Shown here piece after piece: positions 31,454 through 41,406 of a stretch of 64,000 nt of DNA. This DNA comes from Rhizoclosmatium globosum (Eukaryota; Chytridiomycota; Chytridiomycetes; Chytridiales; Chytriomycetaceae): assembly GCA_002104985.1 (NCBI GenBank), contig MCGO01000044.1:124001-188000 (forward strand). The letters are read 5' to 3'. The notes below the pieces were generated by a model that was not told the origin of the DNA, made no database searches, and saw only the letters and a list, made by a program, of their open reading frames with translations. Numbering within the stretch: the stretch's first letter is position 1; each line of letters begins with the position of its first letter. Position numbers and translations under genes: made by a program.

Positions 31454-33506
31454 ATGAATGAATTGGACGACTTTGGAGACGCAGACGCCATCTTTGACTC
31501 GTTCTACGACGCGGCACCCACGACAGCAGAAGGCAGTGCATCATCAGCGATAATAGCGGATGACTCAGGCAACACAGAAGCTGATGGCGATGGAGCGAGT
31601 GGAGCAAGTGAAACGCAGGGGACAGCAACAGGGACAGGGACAGCGACAGTGGCTGGAGAGGTTAGTCCGTTGAATTCTGTGTCAAGTGTCGCCTGGATGT
31701 ACTTATTGCCAACATCCAATTCTGTTCCTATTCCACACACATACACATGCTCAGAAACGAAAGGCGTCTGAAACAGAAGCAGATGCAGACGCAGTTGAAG
31801 TTGGCGTCGAGGAACCCGCCACCAAGAAAGAGAAGGTGCATCCACACATCTCTTTCAACCCATCGCGAATGAGTCACGACGATGACGACGACGACGACGA
31901 CGAAGAAGTCGATGATGATGACGATGATGATGTCGACGATGATGTTGATTCAATCGCGTCTTCGGTCGACGACAACGACAACGACAATTCAACCAAACTT
32001 CAACTTAAAGTGCCGCCTCCGAAAGCGGTGGCTTCGTCTTTGGCGGATAAGACTGGGACAGGAGCAGGAACAGGAACAGCCCTTTCTCCTTCAAAACAGC
32101 AACCTGTCCCCCTTCCTCCTTCTTCAGTCGTGCGACAACCTTCCCGTCCTTCGCTCATGGATTCAGATCCCCATCACATCAACAGTCACAATCAGGACCT
32201 GCCCCAGCAGCACGCGTCTCAGCAACAGCAACAACAACAGCAGCAGCAAGAACAGCAACAAACAGCGGATCCTTCCTCAGACACGCGTGTATCGGCTCGT
32301 CGCGCAGACCCGCTGCAGCACCATAACACTGCCCGTCCTGGCGTCACAATCAGTGCTGCCTACGCATCCGGTGGGGCTCCTGCATACTCGAAAAAGTCTT
32401 CGCGTCCTTATATCCCAGAAAGAATGGCCGCTGATGTCCCCCCTCTCCTCACAAATCATCAATTAATACCAGACCTCTTCCAAACCACAACACCTTTACC
32501 CCTTGAACTGCATTCAATGCTTGATGCTGCCCAACTCGAACAAAAGGCAAATGCTGCATCCCTCACAAACCCCTCTACTTCTGCTTCAACTCAATCATCC
32601 TCCATCCCCAATCCCCAAACATTCTTAAAAACTGCATCAACATCCACCTCTACCACATCTAAAAAACCCAACTCCCTCGTCTCCGTCGCCGCCCACATTG
32701 CATCCATCCTCACAACCGTCGAGACAACAACAGGTCCCCTCCCAGACACTCTTCTCGAATCCGTCCTCCTCCCCTCCCAACCCTCCTCCTGGCTCCCCAC
32801 TGAAATCGAAGCCCTCGACAAAGGCCTCGAACTCTACGGCAAAAACTTTACACGCATCTCCCGCGACTGCGTCCAATCCCACAACACATTCGAATGCATC
32901 CACGCCTACTATACCCGCAAACACGACCTCAAAAGCGTTAAAGTAAAGAAATATAAAAAGAAGGTTGGGAAGGAGGACGAAGAGTATGTCAAGTATGTGG
33001 GTGGTCTGAGCAAGTATATTAATATGGAAGGAAAACGAATGAAGAATGAAAAGACGGGGAAAATTAGTATGATGGCTGCATTGAATGGCAACACTTCTTC
33101 TTCTTCTTCTACCACTACTACCACTGCAGCTACTCTAGTCAATGGCAACGAAATTTCGTCTTCAAATACCAACACCGCCGACACCCCGTCTTCAAATCTT
33201 TCTACATTCTCTTCTTCCAACAATAACAGCACCAACAACCATCCCGTCAACCTATACGGCGAACCAATCTACAGAGAAGGCCATGAAATCAAGGGTCTCC
33301 TCGGATCAGTCAAAGACCTCTCCGAACATGGTTTCGGTGCAAACTCCCATTTCAGTGCCGCCAACCCTCCCAACTTGGATAAGCCTTCTAATGGCTCAAG
33401 TGGAAACAACAACAGCACGACAATCACTGTTGCGAATGTGATTGATGATGGTGGCGTGGGAGGTCGTACAGTTCGTACTCGAAGGGCTGCTAATTTGAAG
33501 GAGTAG
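31454..33506 (+). CDS. SANT-domain chromatin protein
   Basis: Two exons (31454-31660, 31755-33506) give 652 residues. A SANT/Myb-like domain lies near residue 430: SWLPTEIEALDKGLELYGKN then FTRISRDCVQSHNTFECIHA and YYTRKH, closest to the SANT of ELM2-SANT corepressors (MTA, MIER, CoREST), which bind histone tails and activate deacetylases. An acidic D/E run, a Gln run (32221-32265) and Ser/Thr-rich tracts surround it. The segment RPYIPERMAADVPPL before the SANT sits where an ELM2 would be, but does not match it well. A basic run KYKKKVGKE follows the domain. Start ATG 31454 is 52 bp after gene B's stop on the same strand. Chromatin role inferred from the SANT. Confidence 0.7.
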
Positions 33507-33794
33507 AAAGGGAGTTTATGTTTGTTAACTGTGAATTGTTTTTTTCGGTTTTTTAGGTTTGAGTGTTTTTGCTTGGTTCCAGGGTGTGTCTACAATTTTT
33601 TTCTCCTTGTTGACATAATTTTCGAATTTGTCATGGGTGTGTAATAAGTTTTATATATAAAACAAAAGTTTGGGAAATATGAATTACAAAGATGGAAGCA
33701 AGGATATATTTTTCTTTTGGATTACACTAATATGCTCGGGCCCCTCAGAAAAAACAAAACACACATAACCAACAACCCAAACCCCACAGCCATT
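33507..33794. other. Convergent 3' intergenic region
   Basis: T-rich 3' flank of the SANT gene meeting the 3' end of the PRPP synthetase gene. No gene or RNA recognised. Confidence 0.5.
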
Positions 33795-36103
33795 TTACAC
33801 AACATGAGAGAACAAGTATGAAATACTCTCTCCATTGTGTGTTCTTCGGATTGCTTCAGCCAACACTCCACTAACATCGATAATCTTGAGTTTTGTTGTG
33901 ATGGTCTTCAAGTCATCGCTCATTGGGTATGAGTTTGTGATTGCAATCTACGTATTTTTTTTTGAGGTGAGTAATACGAATTCAAAGAGGCCGGTCACAT
34001 TACCCCATCAACAGCTTCGTTCTCGTCAATTTCAATCAATGCTTCACGAGACAAGATTCCATGTGTCGCAACGATGATGACTTTCTTGGCTTTACATTGT
34101 TTAAGGTGTTCAGCTGTGTCGAGGAAGGTGTGGATATCGTTGATAATGTCGTCCTACAAAGAAGTTCCCTTTAATGAGACCACAAAACATCAAAAAAAAA
34201 AACAGGGGACATTGGGGGATGACACTTTACCACAACAAAACAGACCATGTCTTTGACGTTTCCAACAAGAGTGAGTCTCATGACTTCGTCGCCGGCCATT
34301 ACTTTCTTGGATGCTTGGAAATGGGATTCACGGTGGATCAAGGCAAAGTCCAGCTTCAAAATATCGGCAAGGGATGTGACTCTGATGAAGAAGACAAAGT
34401 TAAGAATCTCGGCATTGTATGCTACTACATATTATCGCTCATTAAAAATGATTCGAAAGAGTCGGCAATTCCCGTGTTAGAATCGCGACCAACAAAGGTT
34501 CGCTCTTTGTCTCCATTCGTAAACAAGTCTCAGTAGGTCACATATCCATGCATTAGCCTCAACATAGCACCAGATTTTCTTATAAAAACCTCTTTTTCGC
34601 TGACACTATTATGGCTCACTTCTCTGAGAATTGAGTATAACTCAAGACTTCGTCGTTACTCGTATCCACACAGAATCCATTCATAATCACATGCAACCAA
34701 ATCCAAGAAACACGCTAGTTGCAGATATCGCATTTACATGTATAAACATTCTTGACAGTTTTTCAACCTCGTCAATCTCGAAACTCGCACTATGTTCTTT
34801 CAAGACGTATACTTTGCGTCTAAAATTTCGCTCCTTTGACCTCGTGGGACAATCCCGACTCCTTTGCGTATGACAAGCTTTGAACCTCGGCATATTTGTC
34901 TGAATCCTTCAACAATAACACATAAATCGTGTCTTTTACTCTGCCAGCATACGTGGACACCATACAACTATTTTCCAGCCAATACAGTTTCCGCGTCTCG
35001 CATACTTTTATCTCGACTCGCGTGATCCCATAGGATAAAGTGTTCGCACAATCTCACCCATGGTCCCTTTTTTTTCTCTCTCGATGCTCACTCATGCTTG
35101 CTCATAGTCATAGTTTTTCACTCTCACTCTCACTGACTCTCACACGCTCACTTTCACTTATGCTTTGCACCGCACTCTCACTCTAAACAAAAAACACGTA
35201 CCTCTTTGCACCCCCAGCATTCTTTGAAATCACACAACCTTTAGCAGCCACGCCTTCTGCCTCCGCATACTCGCCCGAAAGACAAGATTGGATGTACTGA
35301 GCAATGACGGGCTCGGCAAGCAAATTGTCGCAAGGTTTTCCAAAGAATCCTTGAATTTGAGTGGAATGGAGGTCGAGGGTGATGATGTGGTCGACACCGG
35401 AGACTTGAAGCATGTTTGCAATGAGTTTTGCTGTGATTGAGCCTCTCGCCTTCTTCTTTTTTGATTGTTTTGAGTAGGGGAGGTAAGGGATTCTAAGAAA
35501 GGGGGAAGGAGTTGGGTGAGTGAGTGTGAATGACTGGTTTTTTTTGAGGAGATAAAGAGAACATCGGCTTTGTTGGACTAATCTAGAAGTGATAAGGGTT
35601 TCGGATCGTTGAAGAAGCCGATAAACACGCGCTCGCGAGGACGGCAATGAGAGGGGATGCAAAGTGGAGGGTGAAAGAGAAGAGATGGACACAACAAATA
35701 TTTACACAGCAGTGATACGTCTTGCCGAAGCGAGTTTGCATGCATTAATCATGATGAGGAGTTCCATCAAGTGGTCGTTGATTGTAGACGAGCCCGACTG
35801 GATAATGAAGACATCCTGGTTTCTGACGGACACGCCCAACTCAACACCCATTTCCATGTTGTCTGAGCGCTTCACGATGGCCGGTGCTGCTGCCTGGCCG
35901 AGACGGTCGAGGATCAGAGCCTGTTTGTTGGATCGGGTGGTCAGTATCTAGGGCATAGCACGGGGTTGGATTGTTTACCGATAGTTCCGTGTGGGAGGAG
36001 CCCGTGAAGATCTGGACCTGGTTCAATTCGTTGTTGAAAGAAAGAGTTAGAAGAAGGTGTACGTGTGTCGTGCATGTACTTTTTCATCGTTTACCTGTCG
36101 CAT
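33795..36103 (-). CDS. PRS1: Ribose-phosphate pyrophosphokinase, Prs1-type (probably regulatory) subunit
   Basis: Member of the family that makes PRPP from ribose-5-phosphate and ATP for nucleotide synthesis. Seven exons (36103-36095, 36017-35979, 35920-35706, 35492-35202, 34381-34231, 34153-34004, 33947-33795) sum exactly to 335 residues. Motifs: [99 protein letters not shown]. The PRPP-binding loop, VDDMADTCGT in catalytic forms, reads [10 protein letters not shown], and DAGG is NAGG; yeast Prs1 is similarly altered, so this is likely a regulatory partner. The start exon is only nine coding bases (ATGCGACAG). One intron is 820 nt. Divergent from PTPA, 32 bp between start codons. Confidence 0.85.
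34382..35201 (-). other. 820-nt intron of the Prs1-type gene
   Basis: Begins GTACGTG and ends CATCAG, splitting the conserved AGGAKR/VTSLAD junction in phase 2. It is more than ten times the usual intron length here. On the plus strand it includes CACTCT-type simple repeats (35097-35190) and AT-rich sequence. I looked for tRNA, snRNA or snoRNA features and found nothing convincing. Confidence 0.65.
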
Positions 36104-36135
36104 TTGGTTTTGGTTTTGGTTTGATTTCGTGCGAG
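36104..36135. promoter_or_regulatory. 32-bp divergent spacer between the Prs1-type and PTPA start codons
   Basis: The minus-strand start (36103) and plus-strand start (36136) are only 32 bp apart (TTGGTTTTGGTTTTGG-like sequence). Transcription start sites must lie within or across the opposite gene's first exon/intron. Confidence 0.5.
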
Positions 36136-37863
36136 ATGGCCCCAAGAAAAATGTCTGCACAAGTTGAAACGCACACCCACACTCACACTCACACCCACTC
36201 GGAGGACTGTGACCACGACCACGACCACTCAATCAATGCAAATGCAAATGCATCATCAGAAACAGAAACAGAAACAGAAACAGAAGTAGTTTCTGAACAA
36301 GACGCTTTAAAGGCCTCTCGCACACCCGCAAAGGCCCTTCTCTCTGTTGCTGACCTTGAACGTTGGACAACGAGTGACACGCGTGCTGCCTTTGTTGCCT
36401 TTGTTTCCCGATTGAATGATGCTGCAAAGAACAAGAAACTGCGCGATGACTTGTTTGTTTCTGAGGTTGTTCGCTTGCTTGGCCTCTACCCTCCCTTGCT
36501 TTAACTTCCCTTGCATAGACTACTCAACGTATTCTCGATCTGCTTGATGCTTGTGAAGCTATCTGTGCGGATGTACGCCCGTCTGACTCGGGAAAGTCTC
36601 GGTTTGGTAACGTGGCTTTCCAGCAATGGTTCGACAAGATGCAGGAGGTTCGTGACTGTCACAGAAGATTCGAGTGCGAGTACGAGTCCAGATGCATACA
36701 ACGTAAATGTAGTGAATGCCGAGAGACGCTGCAATCATTCAACTTCCTGAGAAAGCTCCAATGATACCCCATTTCATTACCCAAACGATATCAAATCCTC
36801 CAATGCATCAATTGTCCCTCTCTTATTGTCTAAGATTCAAAATCAACTCAATGATTTATCAGATTGCTTTTCCTCTCACGAATGCGATTGTGCCAGACGC
36901 CCTCGACGCTCACGAAATTTCAATCTACCTCATCAACTCGTTTGGTAACCGAAAGCGTATCGACTACGGAACTGGTCACGAAGCTCATTTTATTGCATTC
37001 TTGTACGTTGTTGTTTTCTTTCTATCCTTGAGAAGGGTAGTCTTAGCTGATGTTACCACTCGCAACTCCAGATTCTGCATTGAAAAGTTGGGATTGATTG
37101 GGGAACAGGATTTACCGGCTATTGCACTGAAAGTCTTTTGGAGATATATTGGGGTTATGCGAACTCTTCAGTTTACGTACTGGTTGGAACCTGCTGGGTC
37201 CCATGGTGTTTGGGGACTTGATGATTACAACTTTTTGCCCTTCATGTTTGGCAGTGCACAGTTTTATGGTATACTGTTTATTGATGTCAGTGTATGATCG
37301 ACTGACACAAACTGTTTTCTTCATATAGACCATAAACATATGCGCCCCAAATGTATCCATGACCCCGAAATCTTGGAAGAGTTTTCGAAGGACTATATGT
37401 ACCTTGCATGCATCAAATTCATCAATTCTGTAAGCGCTTACCTGTTATTTACCACGTAACTTAACTCCGTCACTTCAAAAAGGTCAAAACTGCATCCTTG
37501 CGTTGGCACTCTCCAATGCTCGACGACATTTCAGGCGTTAAATCGTGGCAAAAAGTGAATTCAGGCATGCAGAAAATGTACCTCGCTGAAGTACTTTCAA
37601 AGCTTCCCATTATGCAACATTTCCTTTTTGGGACGTTCTTGCCGTTCGAGGCGAGTGGGGAGATGGTTGGTGAGGAGGATGAGCTGGGACATGTGCATGC
37701 TTTGGGACAGGAACGACCTGCGTGCTGTTTTATTCGTGTGCCAAGTGCTATTGCTGCTGCTGCGGATCAAGGTGTGAATGTTGCGAGGGAGTTTGGGATG
37801 AGGCCTGGAATGGTTGGTGGAGCACTTGGAGGGGCTCGGCCACGGCCTTTACCTTTTGATTGA
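36136..37863 (+). CDS. PTPA: PP2A phosphatase activator PTPA (peptidyl-prolyl isomerase), His-rich N-terminus
   Basis: Conserved activator of protein phosphatase 2A (yeast Rrd1/Rrd2). Clear family blocks: SRFGNVAFQQWFDKMQE, SFGNRKRIDYGTGHEAHFIA, FTYWLEPAGSHGVWGLDDYN, FLPFMFGSAQ, DYMYLACIKFIN, HSPMLDDISGVKSWQKVNSG, MYLAEVLSKLPIMQHFLFG. Exons include 36136-36465, from 36519, and then ...-37002, 37072-37268, 37329-37429, 37483-37863; the junctions between 36620 and 36890 are not settled. The N-terminus has an added His-rich segment (HTHTHTHTHTHSEDCDHDHD) and a Glu/Thr run that I would not expect in this family; it could bind metal. The conserved core is complete. Confidence 0.85.
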
Positions 37864-37886
37864 TTGATTGGGATAACATAATTATA

Positions 37887-40275
37887 ATGTCTCCACTTTC
37901 AAATACATTTGAAATGGTGAATGAAGGGAAAAGAAAGTTCTTCCAAGAAAAACGCGTCACCCAAAACTCTCCTCAAATGGATATCAGCGATAGCGAATCA
38001 GAAGCTGAACAGTTACCTCCTCCACCACCAAAGTCTCAAACTCGAAAGCAACCGCGGGAACAGCCTCCGCCTCCAAGATGGTCAGATACCCTCACCTTGG
38101 TTGTGAACGCAGCTCTTGAAGGGTAAGCAACCTTGGAACCTTCCAAATCAAACCCTTAACTTAACATCATAAACACAGCGATCGAATCAACCTTCCATCA
38201 TCAAGTCTAGACCAGATCCTGTCCCTCTCAGGCCCAAACCAACTCCCATCCCCACTCTTTTTCAAACTCACAAACCACTCCACATCCCAAACCGCCTACG
38301 CAACCGTCCGCGAATTCACATCCCCAACCCCAACAACAGCCGAAATCTCACCCTTCCTCGCAACCCTCCTCCAAATCCCATCAACCACCACCAGCACCAC
38401 CCCCAACGACACCAATGAACCTTTCCTCGCAACCATCGAATCCACATCCCTCCCCCACTGCACATTCCTCAAGCTATCCCCAAACACCCCAGAATACCTC
38501 CAAATCCCAGACCTCCGCCCCGTCCTCGAAGGCTTCCTCCGCGGCCGCTTCTCAACAATCACAACAGGCACGACGCTGCTGGTGCAAGGCATTGAGTTCC
38601 TGGTTGTCGAGACGCGGCCGGGGGTTGTTTGTAGCTGTGTTGATGTGGATGTTGATTTGGAGGTTGTGCCGATTGAAGGTGGGGTTGCGGAGGAGGCTGT
38701 GCGGGTGAAATATTTTGGAGGGGGTGGGAGTAGTGGTGGTGGTGGGGTTGTGGATGTTGGGGTTGGGAGTGGGAGTGGGGTTTTGGGGAGGGTTGGGGGT
38801 GGGGGTGATGTGTTTTATGGAAGGGTTAAGGTTGGGGAGAAGAAGGGTGGTGTTTGGAGGGTGACGGTTGGTGGGGAAGGTGGGGCAAGTAGTAGTGATG
38901 GTGGGGAGTTGGGAGTGTTTGTGAGTACGAGGGGAGTGGAGAAGCCGGGGATGTGGGAGCATGATTGGTTTTCGGTGGAAGGTGGGGTTGTTGATTTTGT
39001 GGTTGGAGGTAATTCTCAAGACGAACAGGAGGAGGAGGATGTAGGTGATGTGCCGTATGTGTACATTACTGTCACATTGCTGGAAGATGCTCGTCCTCGA
39101 TCGATTCGTGTTACAGTGGAATGGAACGCTGATGGGAAATTGGTGGAAGAACAGAACTCAGTACCGCTACAAGCACCAATTGATGAGCCGATTCCAGAAG
39201 GTCACATTCAATGTGATAACTGTTTCCAAACTGTCCCCACACGAACCCACACAATGCATCAAGCATTCTGTCTTCGCAACAATACTGTTTGCACACGATG
39301 TCGTACAGCTGGATATCCAAACTTCATCTTCAAAAAGCAAGATTTCCCTCATCACTGGCATTGTGACCTGTGTCCTACAACTACCAACTCTGCTGATCCG
39401 CAAGTTCCGCAAAAGCATATGCAGCTGTATCACACTACACACACATGTACGTGTGGAACAGATCTTGAATTGCGACAAGTTGGGATCCATCAACGCCGCG
39501 ATTGTCCAGATCGGATGATTATTTGCCGGTATTGCCGATTACGCGTGAAAGCGGGACGCAAGAGTACAGCCGCAAAGGACTTGTATGCAGGATTGGGATT
39601 GAGCGAGCATGAATCTGTTTGTGGAAGTCGCACAATTGAATGTATCAAGTGTCGCGCGAATGTTCAACTGAAAGACGTCAAGATGCACGCTCAAGTGAGT
39701 ACTTTTTTGTATTTTGCAATAACTGTCTTCTAACGAGCAGCCATATGTAGTTTCATGAAGTGCAGAAGCAAACCCAAAAGACACCAGCATTATGCCCCAA
39801 TTCGCAATGCGCACATCGACCGAACGCACAGTTCCCGAATCCATTAGGTCTTTGTCAAACCTGTTTCTCACCATTTTGGAGCCCAACGCATGATCCAGGG
39901 AACCAGAAACTCGCAGCCAAGTTATTGCAAAAATATCATTCACAGTTGACAAATGGATGTGGCAGAACTGGGGTTTGTCAGAATACTGGATATTGTGCCA
40001 CAGCTAAGGGTCCTGACGGGGCAATGGACGCAACAGGGGCGGCATTAGTTGCCTTTGAGGTTTTGAAAAAGAGTGCCTTGTTTTCGGGTGGCGTAAGCAA
40101 GGCAGAATACCACTTGTGTGTTTCAGAGGCCAAGAATGCAAAGAGACGGGCAGATGCAGCGACTTTGGCTGAGATGGGTTTCCATATCAGTTGGGCAGTA
40201 AAGGGCTTGGAAGAGAGTGGGGATTCTGTTGAAAGAGCATTACAATGGTTATTACAGAATGCACCAAAGATATAA
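37887..40275 (+). CDS. UFD1-like protein with TRAF-type zinc fingers, AZUL and UBA domains
   Basis: Three exons (37887-38122, 38179-39694, 39751-40275) give 758 residues. The N-terminal third is a UFD1 Nn/Nc-like domain: DRINLPSSSLDQILSLSG, FFKLTN, EYLQIPDLRPVLEGFLRGRF, TLLVQGIEFLVVETRPGVV. A Gly-rich linker follows, then a beta segment, then several TRAF-type zinc fingers (QCDNCFQTVPTRTHTMHQAF, CIKCRANVQLKDVKMHA). The last exon holds an AZUL-like zinc domain (NGCGRTGVCQNTGYCATAKG) and ends with a UBA-like helix bundle (LAEMGFHISWAVKGLEESGD). This suggests a cofactor that reads ubiquitin and may work with Cdc48/p97, by analogy with Ufd1. Base composition flips from C-rich to G/T-rich coding at about 38575. 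Confidence 0.75.
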
Positions 40276-40341
40276 TCAGTAAAGCATTTCTTTCTTACTC
40301 TGGATTTGGATTCATTTGTTTCGTTTCAAACTTCAGAAGAA

Positions 40342-41180
40342 ATGGGAGATAGAGCAGCAGCACGACCCCGGCGCACCACGCAGCTGTTCCTCTCCAAGGG
40401 CAAAAAGAGCTCCAAGGCAACCTTCCACCTGAACGGAGTGTTGTTTATGCTGTCACCGATTGAGGCAGCCGAGGACTCAGTTGATCTTCAGCTTCTTGTT
40501 GCGGGATCGCGGATTGATGGCGGCCCAGGCGGCGGCGGAGTGCGTGGGCATCTTGAGCTCTGGTCGGCGCTTGTTGGCGAGCAAGTGACTGACGTGGACC
40601 AGTTTGATGCGGCTGCCTTCGTTGACGAGGCTGTTCGCGCTGGTCTGATTGATGCATTGGCTGTCTCAAAGTCGCACGTGACGAGACTGTGGACGGCGAC
40701 GAAGCAGAGCTCGGCATTCGGACGAGGTGCGTTGGTTGGTTGGTTGTTGGTTGTTGGTTGGTTGGTGGTGGGGTGTCTCCCCCTCAAATGTCTCCCGCTA
40801 CTACTCTGAAACAACAAACAAATCTTCTCCTTCAAACACATCCATCTAACCCTTTCACCTTCAAAATAGTTGCTCTACGACTTGCTCACAAGTTTACTCC
40901 ACCGCAACTGAAGGATGTTGGTGATGCTGCCATTTCGGCATTCTTTGATGGTCGCTGGTTCGACGTGTCTCCTGTCGGTGCTTCTCTCCTTGTGTCAATG
41001 TTTGATCTTCTCGGTGCGAATGAAGATTCGGCGTCATCACATTTGCGACTGGCTGCAGAAGCTGCGGAAGTTGTGGGGGAAGTCCTTGAACTTGTTAACG
41101 AACAGCCTCTGACTCTAGAGAATCCACCTACCCTATCTCACCGCCTAAAACGGACGGCTGCGTTCTTTCCTGTTGCTTAA
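40342..41180 (+). CDS. Conserved-looking protein of unknown function
   Basis: Two exons (40342-40726, 40870-41180) give 231 residues with a phase-1 junction. The 143-nt intron contains GGTTGGTTGTTGG-type repeats. The N-terminus is basic (RAAARPRRTTQLFLSKGKKS), the middle has Gly-rich and hydrophobic stretches (DLQLLVAGSRIDGG) and the C-terminal half is helical (RLAHKFTPPQLKDVGDAAIS, LRLAAEAAEVVGEVLELVNE). No signal peptide or membrane segment. I do not recognise the family. It lies 66 bp after the UFD1-like gene's stop, on the same strand. Confidence 0.5.
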
Positions 41181-41406
41181 GATTATCTATTATATTATCC
41201 ATTCCATTCGTACTCATTCAGAAATACATTTGTAAATTTCGATAACACCACTGATAACTCAGAGTCAGAGAAAACGATAAAACTGTTTAATTCCATTCCT
41301 TAATGATAGCCAATAAAAACCAAAAACACATTACATAACTTTTTCAAACACCATCACACATTCTCCAAAATAGCCCCTACGAGCTAGACATCCCCATCGA
41401 TGATGC

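Noticed and set aside
34380..34520. tRNA-like B-box GGTTCGCTC within the PRS intron
   Set aside because: No matching acceptor stem, A box or anticodon arm could be drawn.
34687..34893. Possible gene inside the long PRS intron
   Set aside because: Short frames with no domain, no clear start or splice context; not enough to call a gene.
38552..39019. Pro/Thr/Asn-rich minus-strand frame opposite the UFD1-like gene
   Set aside because: A by-product of the GC-skew switch; the plus strand carries the recognised domain.
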